Assembly (NCBI GenBank): GCA_026413225.1
Contig: CM048560.1
Location: 16,791,501 to 16,855,500 of the forward strand
Source of the DNA: Otis tarda
Taxonomy: Eukaryota > Chordata > Aves > Otidiformes > Otididae
Length of the DNA: 64,000 bases
Reading direction: 5' to 3'
The translations under genes and the position numbers were made by a program. Below the pieces are notes generated by a model. It was given only the letters and a program-made list of their open reading frames with translations, was not told the origin of the DNA and ran no database searches. Of this stretch, positions 23,641-37,624 are shown in pieces. Every line of letters starts with the position of its first letter. Position 1 is the first letter of the stretch.

Positions 23641-26600
23641 CAAGTATGTATTTGCACTGCAAAGGGAGTGGAGAAATGCAAATTGGTAAGTGGGACAGTA
23701 GAAATTAAACCTTTATTTGTCCAAACATCTTTCTAGTGGGACAGCTAGATTTCCTAATCTCCCTAGCCTTTCCTTTTCCCTTCTTGTTCCCTTCTACTAT
23801 TTTCTGTTTTATTCAAGTTCATAGTTTTCTACCATTAGGCAGTGATTTCTTTCATTGCAAAGAAGCAAGTGAAAGAAACCCAAGCCTTGCACTGGCCCTT
23901 TGTGTGTGTACACAGCTATCAAGTTGCAGCATAGGTTCTTGGGCCATTACTTTTGTTGCTGGTCATAGAATAATTTTCTGCTGCCCCATAGCTCCTACAA
24001 GCTATTGTTGGGACTTCAGTTTTCGGAAAATATTTTCGAGTTGGGTTTTTTTTTTTAATTATTATTATTAAATGGACACACATTCTCATCTGTAAAGGTT
24101 GAAATTCCACTTTTCCATCTGCCTCTGCCCTTTTTGGAATTGTACGTCCCCTGTGGTGTGCAGCTCAGAGGTGTTCACTTATGTACTGCTAAGAAAAAAA
24201 CACCAAATGAAAGAATTAATGTGAGACAGAATGGAAAATATTGAACTAAAAAATGACCTCAAAACTGCACAAAGAACTTGCATGATATAGTCAGATCCCA
24301 CTCATAAATAAATATTAATCTGCCTTGCGTGCAAAATTTAAAATTAATGTTGGAGAGGGCACACGATGCACTTTTCAGTGTAAAAATGTTTTCCCCTTTC
24401 TTTCTTTAATCAACATTCAGCACTTTGAAATCACATGTCCCATTGTAAGCACTTAAGATGTGAGTGGTTTGGTTATTTTTTAAGAAATCCTATTTAATAT
24501 TTATGTAACAAAATCTGATGATTCCTGATGTGCTTCAGTTTCAATCAGAATCTAGTATCACAATTCTAGTAAAAAAGTGTGCCTCTGTAGCTGTTCAACA
24601 TGGCACAAAAGCTGTCTAGCAGAGCAGATACATATGACTTCTCCGTTTCCAAAATGGTAAAAATCACATTGCCTGACACTGAAAAAAAAACTTTGCTATT
24701 TTCAGAGCACAACCTATGAACTAATTAGCCAACATTTACAGTTCCCCAAACTGGCTGGAATATTATTTTACAGGCATCCAGATCTACAGGAACAGCAGGG
24801 AAGAAAAATCAAAGCAGAAAGAAGAGGGAGAAAATCTAGATGAAACATGGAGATGTTGCTTTTTAACCCTTGGTGGGGGAATTTCATCTTGCACAAATGT
24901 GCACACATCTAGACAGGGCACGCGTGAGACTCTTTGTGCTCCTTTCCTAACACAGAGCCCCAGCTTTCAACTGCAGCACTGAATTCAGAAAGGAGGGATG
25001 TTGAATGCAGGTTAGGTTCCCTTGCATTTTGATTCTCACAGATCTATTTAAATTCCCTTGGGAATATATGACATGAAGGTATTCTCCACTGGTGCAACTG
25101 GCACGTTGGCATGCTGAAAGTAAGAGTGCGTGCTGCCCCTTTGCTCTGCCACCTAGGTGGTCCCCACCTCTTTTCAACTGCTGCTGAAGGCCACTGCACA
25201 TTTGTAAATCCCTGCACTGCCAGTGGTCTGGGGAGCACAGAGATTGCTCACTCTTGCTCTCCACAGCTGGGAAAGTGGCTGAAATTGCTGAGGCAGCCAA
25301 AACCACAGGGGCAGTTTACTGAGTACTTGCAACAGTAGTAGGTACCACCAGTGGAAACCATACTGGTTTTTTTGGACACATCTTGGTGTCAGCCTGTGAC
25401 CAAGTTTGAGCCTTGACAGGCAAAAGGTGCAACTCCTCCAAGCACACTGGCTCAGCTGAGGAGACTGTATGTGTTGCAAGAAGCACTTCCGATGTACTCT
25501 GTGACTCCCTGCATACTGCTGTGGTGGGAAAGCCCTGGCATCCCTACCTAACCTTAAGGGCAGCCTAAGCCCAGCCTGAGCTCAGAGAGTTTTAACATCC
25601 CATCTCCTCTCTGCAACAGGAAATGGCAGCACCCTCATAGGGACCTCCCAGTACTCTTTTCTGTTTGACTCTGGCATTGCAAAGGCAACTAAAATGCTGG
25701 AGGAAAACATGTACTGGAGGGTGATCCTGTGTGAGGTTCGCTCCTAAGCAGGGTGATGTGACACATGACACAAGACAATGGGTAAAGGGCAGATACAGCC
25801 CTTCAGTGTCACAATTCAGCAAGAAAGAAGGAATTCGAGTAAATGCAAAAAACATGTTGAGGTGCATGAAATAAAGAATTGCCCTGGATTCTATCTAGAC
25901 ATCCTTGGACTTACCTCCACAGGAGATTTCTGATCATCGCAGTTAGGCCTTCTCAGCTATACGCAGATCCTTCTCACCACCTGTCCTCCATCCTGTGTGT
26001 GAACAATATTAGTGAAGACAAATTAATTATCTGATCATTTTTCCTATTTTTCTTTGTGGAGAATGGAAAAATAGTACGGTATGAGTGAAAAAATAATTAT
26101 TATATTTGTTGTAAAATTAATTAAAACAATGCTTCTTTACTGTACTTTAACCATGGTTGTCAGAGTTTTTAAACAGCTTTTGTTATTAGTCAAATGAAAT
26201 ACTGTGCAGCAATCCTTTAACTCTCTTGTGCCAGATTATCAGTCATTTCAAGCAAGTGTTAAAATCTCCATCACTGGCAAAAATGAATTATGTTTTCTTT
26301 GTCAAACTTGCATCAACATGCCCATCAAGCTGAGCTCGAAAAGAGTCTTTAACAGTACAGCGTAGGTGCTGCTGTTTGTGATTGCGAATGCACCTGAACC
26401 TAAATGTTGCAGCTATAGAGATCTCTCTCTCTCTACTCATATATCTGCAAAAAGCTTTTATTTTCAGCCAGATTTTTAGAATAGTTTCTCACATTACAGT
26501 CTACTCTACATAAAATCTCATAATTTAGTCCTTTCTTCTCAATTCTATTCATTAGAAAGTCTTATTCTCCCAGACAATACTTCTATTTCATTTGATAATC

Positions 26601-28538
26601 ATGAATCATACTTTTTCTATCTACTCTCATTTACGTGGCTTTCAAAATACTCAAGCAATTAAAGCTATATAATAAAGGCAGGAATACAACAAGTAGACTT
26701 CATCCTGTTTGAGGGAAGTAAGGTGGATTAGTTTATCTCTTCAGGTGACTTTGGGTCTCATTCTGTGATGAGAACAAGTTTCCTCTGTCATTTGTAAACA
26801 TGCAATGAGACACAGACACAAAGTCCTGACACATTAATAATTTTACAAAGTATTTGTGAGAACCACAGTGACCATTCACCTACAGTTTTCCGCTTTGCAA
26901 ACAATGCAGACACATTCCTCTGTAGGTTGTAGCTGTTGCTTCAGATGTGGGAAGAGTATTCTAGAAAGACAGTTCTGCCTATAAATTATAAAGACCAAAT
27001 TTCAGTAAAATACCTTACAGGGATTGGTGTTAATCCTCACTATAAGAATGTACTTTTCAGTAGTCTGTAATGGGTGAAAAAAATGTGGCATTAAGATATC
27101 TTATGTACAGATATACATCAAAATCTGCCCAGTTCATTTCTGCCTAACCTAAAGAAATGGACAAGCTAATGCATCACATAAATTTCACTGATGAATGTCA
27201 GGACTCTGATAAAATACAAACCCATAAAAAGCACTGTAAACAACATCAATCTTTCTAAAGGCAAAGCTGAGACAAAAGTATTATTACCATATCCAAGGAT
27301 GGAGACAGTATGCGTGCTTAATAACATAGAAGAGCCATCCCAACCCCATTTTAATGGGAAATCAAAACTCTTATAAACACCCTTTTTTCCAGGATCCCTA
27401 AAGGAAATACATTCATCATTTATACACCCAACCAGTATTTGGCAAGTGAGAGCGTGCTGGCAATCTGGAGAAAAGGGAAGACAGGTTGGGATGACGGCTG
27501 ACCTGAGAGGGAACTACACAGGAGCAGAGCTTGTTCCCAGAGCCGGATTCCAGTGCTGCTGCGGGAACACCTCAGCCATACACAGGGCAAAGCCCCCACC
27601 AGTGGCAAACTTCACATTCTCCACTAGAGCTCTGATTTTGTCTCATGGCCCTTATTTATCCCAATAAATACAACATCAGTTCACCCAGCAATGCCTCATT
27701 TCTGTTTAGTTATTGAAGAAGTACCAAACAAATCTGAACAAGTAGAGACACTGTTCCTGTGATTGCAGGTGACTCTGAACACTTCAGAATCAGAGAAACT
27801 GATGTTAAATCAAATGATAACACCAATAACCATGAAGTCTGGAGAGAAGGACCAAATAATGGAGAATGATGCAGTGAAATCAGTATTCTAGAGGTACTCC
27901 ATGCTACAGAGGCACAAACTCACTCACCTGAGTCACCAGGCTTCTGAGAATACCCTGAACATTGATAAATCCAAAGGACTGGCAAATTCATCCTGAAAGA
28001 TGGTAGCAAAACTATTAGACCACATCACCTACTCATCTATATCACTAAGAGCACAGAGACTTCACATAGTCAAGCTTAGATTCTACCTCGAGATGTTTGT
28101 GTACAAAGAACAATTGAAGAGTCTTGGACCAAAATGACTTGTTTGAAGTAGCCTGTGCAATACAAAGAAATAGAAACATTAATATCAGGGAAGAAATGCT
28201 ATGCTGTTCATAGAGAGAAATTTGTAAGGTGGCAATACCAGTTTCCCATTAAATTATTATTTCTGTAATAATTAATAAGCTTACTCATAATCTTAGTGTG
28301 ACCCAGACATAAAAACATTTCCCCTTTTCAACTAAATCAAGGACATACCCCACTGTGGTACACTTTGATGGGGTATTATTTCACCCAGCTTCCCTGGTAT
28401 GTCTTTTGCTTCTCCCCTGCATGAAACTCCCACTAACGTAGAATAATGGAACGGCAAAGTGACTTACTTGGTGAAGTACAAGGCAGGAATTTACCAGAAG
28501 TTTTGAAATAAACCAAGCCCTTCTTCAGAGGACAGAAC
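23641..28538. other. Non-coding stretch
   Basis: No gene recognised. Open frames between 24,947 and 25,479 on both strands (up to 119 codons) overlap each other in different frames and have no domain. A short TC dinucleotide run is at about 26,421-26,437. The rest is unique-looking AT-rich sequence. Confidence 0.55.
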
Positions 28539-28800
28539 ATAGAATGGTTTCGGTTGGAAGGGACCTTAAAGATCATCTACTTCCAACTCCTCAGCCATGG
28601 GTAGGGATATCTTTCAGTAGATCAGGTTGCTCAAAGCCCCATCCAATCTGGACCTTGAATACCTCTCAGGATGGGGCATCCACAAATTCTCTGGGCAGCC
28701 TGTTCCAGTGTCCCACTACCTTCACCATAAAGAATTTCTTCCTTATATCTAATCTAAATATAATCTCTTTTCGTATAAAACTGCTACCTCTTGAGAGCAG
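28539..28800 (-). mobile_element. CR1 LINE 3' end, reverse orientation
   Basis: On the plus strand it starts ATAGAATGGTTTCGGTTGGA AGGGACCTTAAAGATCATCT (shown in parts), the reverse complement of the CR1 3' UTR. It continues through TTGCTCAAAGCCCCATCCA, GATGGGGCATCCACAAATTC TCTGGGCAGCCTGTTCCAGT and on to CTGCTACCTCTTG, the block matching the family's ACAAGGGGTAAC region. The minus-strand frame still reads [19 protein letters not shown] then RLPREFVDAPS. The insert is 5'-truncated to roughly 260 bases. Only about one unit of the terminal repeat remains (ATAGAAT). Confidence 0.93.
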
Positions 28801-31189
28801 TGTGTTTGGAGGAATAAGGTCAGAAGCATTAATAAACCTATCCCTTATTTCAAGCTTCCAAGCATAAAGTTTTGTGTATATAGACTGAACATAGTCTTCA
28901 GATGTTCTCAGATACTTCGTTTTGCTATCTGTGTGGGGTCCAGCTCTGATCTCCTTTGGAGTGAATGGCAAAACTTTTACTATATTTTAGCAGAGCAGCA
29001 TTAGTGCGTAGCTTTTACACCAAGCTGGCTGGAACAAAACCTCTACGAAACCTCTACACTTATGAACAGGAAATTCTGCTTTTCACATTTATTAAATCCA
29101 GCTCTGAGTTTGTGGCACAGATTTGAGACTAACATGCTGTTTGATTTCTCTTAACATGACTGGATCCATGAAGCGTGCACATGTGTGTGTGTCCCCTCTT
29201 GTACCCATTTCTATTGCATTTCACGTTTCTGTCAATATAGCCTCCAATATTTGAATCTGCTGATAGAACAGATGCAGTAATTGCAAACAGCTGTAAAGTA
29301 TTACTCATCTTGCTAATCAAAATGACTTTCTGCTAAATAAACCATGAAAAAAGCTTTTCCACCATCAGTGAAGTGGAGTGGAAATGATACAGACTGTAAA
29401 GAGTCCACCATGGAAGTAATATCAACAGATCAAGTTTTCCTACAACAATGATTCTACGTGCTAATGAACATTTTGGAAATTGTTATAGAGATTTCTCCAT
29501 GTTTAGAAAAATGTAACGACACAAATATTCCTCCAGGTATTTTACATGACACCTCTAGATACAGAGAGCCTTGAAGAACTGCTTTATGCTTTCTCAAGAT
29601 TCATAATCGAAGGGGAGATAATTGCCCCATATGGTTTTGCTAGATATGCATTACATGCTATACTATTTTATTTGTTTTAAAATTCAGAGCAGTATACATC
29701 CATGTCAAACGTGACAAGATGACTGTTTCTGAGCTTATGGGAGGCATGGAAGAGGCTGGTGAATCTCCAAAGAAAACTTTGATGGAAAAAAAAATCACTC
29801 CTAAGTAAAACTCATGGCTGATAACTTTAGTCTTTCATTAGTCTGTCCCCTAATGAGAAAGCTCCTTTTCTAGCTCATTGTGCTTCACTTATCCTAAGTC
29901 ATATTCTTTAATTCTTAAAAATGCTATTAGAAAAGATATCATCTCTGGTTATATACTCTTCCTCTATTCCCTTATGCCACTTAAGCACTTACTGCTGTGG
30001 GCCACTCCAGTATAAAACACTCCAGAGGAAACAACTTAGCCCTGAGTTATTTCTCTCACTTCTTTGGGTCACACTGAATTAGGAAGTAAGCAATCTTCTC
30101 CCACAGCTTTCTGGTACCATAAATGACTTGCTGGGACCCTCAGCTATTCTGTTATGAAATGTAACTAGAAGTTAAAAGGCATATAAATTACAGATGTGCT
30201 AATTTTGTGGAGCATGATGGACTTCCTACTATCAAGTTTATATATCTACAGAGGAGGGAAGAAGAGGGAAGACTAAATGAGATACGTATCTGATTATAGC
30301 ACAGAAGCAGAAAGAGTAAATCTACTTCCTCTCTGAAACACTTTATGTTCTCCAGCACTGGATGCAGTCTGCACCAAAGGACCCCACAATTTCTCTAGAT
30401 CAGTTGCCTTTCTGCCCCAGTTTTTGCTCTGTTTTCCCATCCCCACGTTTTTTTCTTTGCCTTGACTATTTTCTACTGTGACAGTCACCTATCTACATTC
30501 AATGCCATGGCCACAGCAGTGTGACCTAGTCACACCCAAGACACCTCAGGAGAAGTGCCGCAGGACTTCAAACCACAGCATCACTGCCATGGGCAAAAGA
30601 AACCATAACAGAGGGGACAAGGTCACTGTCTAGGGTAACAGTCTACAAGGTGACATAATCCTCTCTATTAAAAGGGTCACTGTAAGACTATGATAGAGTA
30701 AAGTTATTTCTCCCATTATATTTCTCTTCTTGAGGTTGCGAGAAAGCATCAGAAGAACTGCTTAGAAAGCCTTCACCAACTCACTCTGGGATTCATTCAT
30801 TTGTCTCTTGCTCTGTCCACTTCCCAGACAGTTCTTTGATTTTTGAGAAAGGAATGTAAATGGAGAAGGGGCACTGTTTTATCAGATGTTGCATCCTTCT
30901 GATAAAGCAGAGTATATGGAGGATATTAATGTATGTCAGCAGCAATGAACGAGGCTCAGACACCTTCACATCTCCAATTGCCCTCAAACTGTTGGTAGCA
31001 GCATGCATATTTTTCACTTACACGCAGACATTTCCACAATGCTTGCGGTTGCACCAGTTGTGAGTTCCAGAGCTAGTGAGTGCATCTTCCCACAATCACT
31101 GGTAGTAGCAGTACGCCTATTTTACAAATAAACAGAAGGCTACAAAGACCTTTCTGGGCAAATGAATTGCTATCCATTGCAGTCATTAT
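28801..31189. other. Non-coding stretch
   Basis: No gene or recognisable element. Open frames are below 80 codons. AT-rich unique-looking sequence. Confidence 0.55.
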
Positions 31190-31335
31190 ATGATCCCTCT
31201 CAAAGAACTGAAGTTGCACCTCAAATGTATTAACTGTGCTTGCCCTCACTACCCTGACTGGAGGCCGTTCCAGAGCCAACATTACTGCTCAGACAGATGC
31301 ACCCTTCCCATTCCAAGCCTATGTTTGTTCATGCT
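31190..31335 (-). mobile_element. Possible CR1/L3-type LINE fragment (old)
   Basis: The plus strand contains CTTGCCCTCACTACCCTGAC then TGGAGGCCGTTCCAGAGCC. As I recall it, this is a characteristic word of old CR1/L3-class elements in reverse orientation ('CCCTCACTACCCTGACTGGA', 'AGGCCGTTCCAGAGCCTCA'). Preceding words (ATGATCCCTCTCAAAGAACT) are compatible. A MIR-like word (CCTATTTTACAAATAAACAG) lies just before, at about 31,117, and may be an independent relic. Boundaries are approximate. Confidence 0.45.
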
Positions 31336-32142
31336 TTGTTTAGTCTAAGGCAACAAGGCTTAAAATTATACAGCCTATTTTTGCAGGCAGCAATGCAGCA
31401 GAGCCAGGCCTAGATCTCAGCCTCTCAAGAAGCTGCAGGTTTCAGAGTTTTTTATCATCTGCCCCCATGCAGGTTTTCAAGAAAACCACGCACAACTCTA
31501 AAATGTCAGCGCACACTTTCTAAGTCAGTATGCAGTAGTGTGGGGTACAGAATTTCTTTTTTTTCAAATTTCTCTCCATCTATAACTCTCAGAAGAGGCA
31601 CTGTAGCTCTTTTCTTTTCCCTGCCCATTAAATTATGTATCTTTCACTCTGCAGCCTCCCAGCAGTCTCTCATTGCTCTGAAAAAAATTTGCAAACTCCT
31701 TTTCTCACACCTTACAGCTCCTTTCATGGTAATATCCCCACCACAGGCCCCACTCCGGCTCTGTTTCAAATCCTCCAGTTTCCTCCCTAGTACCTCAGAG
31801 CCTGGGCTTCTCCTAATAGAAGTTTTCAAGATGTAACATCCACCTTCAAGTGTGAGAACTGAGAGAACAACCTCAGACCTTCATGGAGAAGTGCGAGATG
31901 GTACTCCCAAGAGAGGCTGAGGCGCAGGAATAGAGCTTGTTCCTGACAGAGAACTGGGGAGCAGGAAAAGGAAAGGAATTTCTAGGAAATATTTCCTTGG
32001 AGGAAAAATGGAAGCTGTAACACGTTTCAAAGTGCTTTTGTCTGCTCTTACTGCCATTGAGAGCCCAAGACAGACTGCAAGAAATACAGAAACAGTCAGA
32101 ATAAGGCTGTGGTGGTCCTCATTTAGGAAGAGCTCCCTTACT

Positions 32143-32155
32143 GGGGGGGGGGGGG
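32143..32155 (+). repeat. G13 tract
   Basis: Thirteen consecutive G residues followed by AGGAG. This is a second, shorter G-rich run like that at 19,059, in the middle of unremarkable sequence. Length may be unreliable in the assembly. Confidence 0.9.
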
Positions 32156-33936
32156 AGGAGAACTTACCTGAACTGAACAAGAAGTAAACCACAGACATTG
32201 CCAGCATGGTACCCAGGAAAAAACAGATTACACGATATGCCCTTCACAGTCCATTAGCAATATTTGTGCTCATTACCAGTGAGATGTGTTTCACATAAAA
32301 GAGCCACTTGGGCAGTAGGGGCACTTGAGGTAATTAAGAATGTATTTACATTTTATAGAGCCATTGATGCCCTTATGTCCAAGGAACTCATATTAAAAGT
32401 GTGCTCAGGGTATTTTCCCTATCAATAAATATTAAAATGGTTAACCTGCACTTGGTCTGCTAGCTGCCTGCCATGGCTGCAAGCTGTTAGCAAGCAGTAA
32501 GAAGCAGACAAAAGAATGTGTCAGACAAGAAACCAATCTTCCAATCTATTTATCTTTTCTGGGTAGGTTTCCATATACTATGTAATCCATTGTCTTATTT
32601 TTATGAATGAAAAATAGAATCCAAAAAATGGCAAGAGTCTCAAAATTGTGACAGTAAGGAATAAAGAGCTCTGGATTTAAATGCACTTTTTACTTAAAAA
32701 TTAGCTTGGAGTGATCTCTCATTCATTCAGTTCTAGAACATTTCCCTGTCCTTCTGAAATCATCCCCAGTACAAAATGGATCCAATATTATGTGTACATT
32801 TATTTAAGTTCTGCTTGTGCCTGTCCTTATTGTTATCCCAGACACAAGCCCAGGAACAATAAACAGCAATCTAAACTAATCATAAAATCACCTTAAGAAA
32901 TGCAGAAAGTAACAAGAATTAAGCATCTGAACAGGCAGTCTTCCATTGCAACCCTTGTTATTTAGACAAGTGCAGCTAATATACATAATGTAGCCATAAA
33001 TAATTAAGTAAAATAAATTACATCCCAACAAAGTCCACATTAAACAAGACAGGCCTCTCTGAAAGCCATGCGGGACTTGCTACGTGAAGATCAGAGTAAA
33101 AAATGAAAGAGCATGGCTTGCATGATCTGTCTGTTGCTCTAATTTCTAAATATGATACCTAATCATTGTAGAGACACTTGACTAAGAGAGCTGGACTGTG
33201 CTACAGCTGAACTGTGTCATAAAACCATGAAAACGAAAAATGAGAAAGAAACGAGCATGTACACTTTGCATCATGCTCATGTGGTAACTCTTATTGTCAT
33301 GACTCTCAAACCCAACAGAAAGGACAAACTCCACCTAGAGCTGTAAATTCTGGTCAGCTCAATTATTTCACATGATGCAGCCCAACTTAAGTTATTCAGA
33401 GCAGAGAAAGCAGATCCCTGATGCACCCTTACGTATTGCTAGACAGGGTGAAAATAATAAATTGGTCACTGGGAAACACTGTGTTTCCTGGATAAGGAAC
33501 AGCATATTTCACATTCTTCTCTCACAGCTGCCTCTTGATGGCAGTAAGCAGTTTTGCCATAGCTGTCATACCTCAGCAGAGAAGTCCAGCAAGCAAAGGA
33601 GAGTCTACTTCCACTCACTCACGTCACCTACAACCCTTTCTTCCATGGCAGCTGATGTTCCATACCCTCCTGGCTCACAAGCAGCAACAAACAGCTCTAT
33701 GACTTGTCAGTTTTTTAAAGGCTACTGGGAGCCTTTTTCTCAAAACTATCAGGCCACATTGACCTAGTCCTACTGGCAAGTCAATAGTTTGGAAATTATT
33801 CTCTTTTCCCCAGATAATTACACTGGGTCCCAGGAGTGGAGATGTGGCATTTCCAGTGCATCAGAGTGCCTTTCAGGAGAATCACATCAGGTTTTGATGT
33901 TGCTGTCTGCTTCTCCCCCAAGCACTTGACATTCTT

Positions 33937-33952
33937 AAAAAAAAAAAAAAAA
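33937..33952 (+). repeat. A16 mononucleotide run
   Basis: Sixteen A residues. No recognisable retrocopy body precedes it. Confidence 0.9.
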
Positions 33953-36900
33953 GCCTTTCAATGCTCAGGTTTCTAATCCATCATCTCCCATTTTTATTAG
34001 AAAGAAAAGTCAGCAATATCTCCATCTCTCTATCCAGAATAGGCTTTGTGAGCAATGGAGTGGAGGGGCAAAAGACACAGGCCTCTTCAGTCTTTCCACA
34101 GAAAGATCTGACTCCCACATCCTGCAGGTTAGTTTTTTTTCCCCTTTGATTAGTCTGTTGTAAAGAGTTTTTGGCTTGATCTTCAGAAGCACAGCTCTTG
34201 CTGAAATCAGGGCCTCTGAAAATCCAAGCCTTGATATCTCAGTGCCTTGGAAAGGACCTGCATGCAGAGAGGAAAAGAATAATGGTTAAGAAACTGCCTT
34301 CTAAAGGTAGAAAAACCATCACCCAAAAGTGGAGCCATGGTGCCTGCTTGAACTGCTGCCCAGCTCCTGCCCATCTTATTTCCTGGCTGGCTGGAAGAAT
34401 GCAATTTGCACAATGAACATGGTGCTTTCTAAAGATTTTTCAGTTTAAGTAAATAATGTTGCACCAGTAAAAATTGTTTGTCTGATGATCATTCAGGACT
34501 GCGTTGGGCTGAGGAGTGCAGCCACAGTGAAAGGCAATACAGAGCCAAAGTCATCCGCTAGCAAGAGGATGGGAAAACATTTCTGAACACACAGAGGGAT
34601 GCGAGAGAATTTTTTTCATGTATCTGCCAGCTCCGCTGGTCAGCAAGGTTGCTTGAATGCAGCAGGAACCTCCCTCCCCCCAGCAAAAATCCCAGCACCC
34701 TCTGAAGTTCCTGAAGTGCTATTCACTCTGTGACTCCGGGTAGCAGGAACACCTTCCCATATTGCACACGTACGCTGTGTGCATGGAGAGTCCTGCGCTT
34801 GGGATCACATGAGGAGTCTCCCCAGAGTTTAACTGCAGGGGCTCTTGAGGCCTTCTAACCCACTGCTAGCAGCAAGCATGCCCGGGTCAATACCCTGCCC
34901 AACGTTTGACACATCGGGACAGTGGATACTGCAAATTATTAACATGAGAACAGTTATTCTAAAGGGTGGAGGCTAAATATTTGTCAAGGGGTAGTGATGA
35001 ACTGGGGCTGAAGGTGCTAAATAAAATGAGATCAGATTGGGAGGGGACTAGTGGGTAAGGCAGCCATTTTTAGTATGGGTACCTTGATACAAGAATATTT
35101 CTTGCTAGAGTTTCTGAAACTTGTTATTCTATCTAATAATTCATATAATGACATGGGTGAAGACTCCTACAGAACATATTTTTGCTAGATACAGTAAAAC
35201 TGCCAGGCTATCTGCCAGAATTTATTTCTGATTTGTTTTGAGGTTCAAGAAAACCTACCAACCAAAGATTCAAGCCATAGCTCTGTCAAAAGACATTTAC
35301 ATTACCCCTAAGCATTTCAATTATATGCACCAGACAGAACTGCAAATTGTAAGATATACATAGATAAATCAGATAATATGTGGCAAATAAGGCATATAGC
35401 AGCAACATTAGCTTGCGTATCAGAACCTTAAAAAGCAGACACAATTAAGAGACAATGCAAAGAAATAAATATCCTGCAAACCTTTCAAAAGGCCTACCAC
35501 ATTGTGTTTATTTTAATATTGTTTAACAGTAGCACTTAATAAAGAGAACATCGTGATTGTGTGAACTAAATTTTCAGTCATAATGAATGCTACAAACTTA
35601 ACCTCCCAAGTTTAAATAGGCTACAATGCCTTGGGAGAGATGCAAGAGAAATTATTTGATAAAGGTGATGGTTTTTCACACCTGAAAATAATGTTTTTCT
35701 TCCAGGCTCTCTTGATCAACAGTCTGTAGCCACACATTACAGACATAATCTCAAGACCTTATGGTGTATACTTGTCGCTACTTGCATAACTTACTAGGGA
35801 TAGAGGATCACAGAGATTTTGAACATAATTTCCCACACTACAGGAGATTAAATAGACTACATTTGAAGAAGGCAAGAAGCAGCTACGATCCCTGGATAAC
35901 TGAAAGTAAACTTCAACCGGTTTCTGCATCATTTATTCAAGAAGTATAGTCTTGTCTCCTACAAAATTTAGGCATAAGTATCCTGTGCAGCAAGGATATG
36001 TATTTGATTTAAACGATTAATTGCACAGGAGTGGGTTTCTGTTACAGCTTTCCTTGCACAAACTAAAATCGTTACATAAATCAGTTGGAGAGTGGCCATT
36101 TTACCTATACAAAGATTGATCGAACATTCACAGCTAGAGTTTGTCCTGTTCCCCATACTCATCAATATAGTAGCAGCTGTGATCTGAAAGCTTTTCTGGG
36201 GTAAAAGGCAACACTGAAGAGCATGCTGGAAGAAAACAATCACCATATCAGAGCTATTCCCCAGATCATTCTTCAGTGTTACAGTTCCTTCTTCATCCAT
36301 CATGCTTTCTCTGATTGCTATTCATTTCCTTATTTAATGAATATTGTCGTAAATACAACACACTTAAAGATGCACTGTAGATCTTTTGGGAAAAAAAAAA
36401 GTTATGTTTACCACTATACATCCTGAGAGGGAATATTAGCAGCTCTATTAAATGATGCTCTCTTGTTACCATGATAAATGTGTATTCAGTGATAGATTTA
36501 ATGCGAAACCCAGTGTACATAACTCACCAACAAACCTAAATCACGCATCATCTATTTGAAAACTGTCAACTTTTTCTAACAGATAGGAAGTATTTTCCCA
36601 GTGAATCTGTTGCTTATTATACGCTGCTCATCGGAGGCACTAGTGACATGGCAGCATTTCCTAAAACAAAAGAAAACATATAGAGTCATATCCAAAACTT
36701 ACCTGAAGAGGGAATATTTTTGTTGGCTTCAGTGGTCATTAATGAAGACTTGGACCGTAGAAAAACCAAAGTATTTGTCACCTTTTAATGATTTAACTGG
36801 GGTTTTTTTGCTTATTATACACACATGCATTCTTATGCTAAAACCCTGAATCCTATGCTGTTAAGCACAGGGTCACTGGGACTGGTCCTACTTTTAGTGG

Positions 36901-37444
36901 CATGTGAGGAATCGTTTTGAACAGGCAGTATTATTTAGAGATTGTTTGGTTTCTATTCTGGAAAAACCCAAAATAGTGAAGGAACAGACAATAACATTTA
37001 TCCAGACCAATAAATTTTCTGGGATTAACTAGAACAGTTCTTTCTGAGATGGTTCTAGCATTTTCTTTTGTTTTCAGCTTTCTTTTTTTAAGTTAGTATT
37101 AAGCAGTCTGTATTTCAATTTTTTTTAAAAAAAAAAAGCAAACAAAAAAAAGCTTTCAAACACTGGCATTTTTAGATTGAGAATACTGGGACGAAACTTT
37201 TTTATTATTACCCTTACTCAAGCTGAAAAATCATCCACATTCCTTTCCCACAAAAGATTTCAATTTGGCTGCCATTTTCCAAAGAAATTGTATGGGCAAA
37301 AGAACCTGTCTGCCCTGATTTAGCACAGACCTCAGCATGCCATTGGACCCTCTTCCAAAGAGGTTAGCTTCCTTAAAGAAACGGAAACTGGTGGGCTGGG
37401 GATTCTCCTGTCCATTCCCCTGTTACAGCATATCATATTTTTAC

Positions 37445-37624
37445 CTTAAAATCTGGATCTCTCTCACAAGGTCATTTAAGTGCCCTGACAGCGTATTTAC
37501 TGGAGGTACAAAAAGCAAGACCCGCCTGAAGCTGGCCTGGAGTAGAAGTTGATGTTTGTGGCTTCCTTTTCTTGCTGAACACCTCTTCACAAGCACCATA
37601 CAGCTCCCACAGCCATACTGCAAC
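37445..37624 (-). other. Candidate exon, minus strand (180 nt)
   Basis: On the minus strand the segment is bounded by CCTTGTGTTTCAG| and by TTTTAAG|GTAAAAAT, both good splice matches. It is exactly 180 nt, so a symmetric exon. One frame is open from end to end. It includes LQYGCGSCMVLVKRCSARKG and later RRVLLFVPPVNTLSGHLN and DLVREIQIL. A second frame is open for 48 codons, so openness alone is weak evidence. I recognise no family. It could be a lineage-specific or non-coding exon, a pseudo-exon, or chance. Confidence 0.2.

Larger units (their letters stand above)
31336..37444. other. Non-coding stretch
   Basis: No gene recognised. It contains a G13 tract (32,143-32,155) and an A16 run (33,937-33,952). 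Open frames of 108-131 codons (31,881-32,207 minus; 33,372-33,767 plus; 35,968-36,303 minus) show no domain, signal peptide or conserved motif and are taken as chance. An A/T-rich simple tract is at about 37,120-37,152. Confidence 0.55.

Noticed and set aside
24947..25306. Cluster of overlapping open frames on both strands
   Set aside because: Explained by a locally higher G+C content reducing stop codons; none shows a motif.
33372..33767. 131-codon plus-strand open frame
   Set aside because: No domain, signal peptide or splice support; contains no recognisable motif.
35720..35763. Acceptor-like TTTTTCTTCCAG at 35,705 with possible short exon
   Set aside because: The donor-like GTGTAT is weak and the peptide is not convincing.
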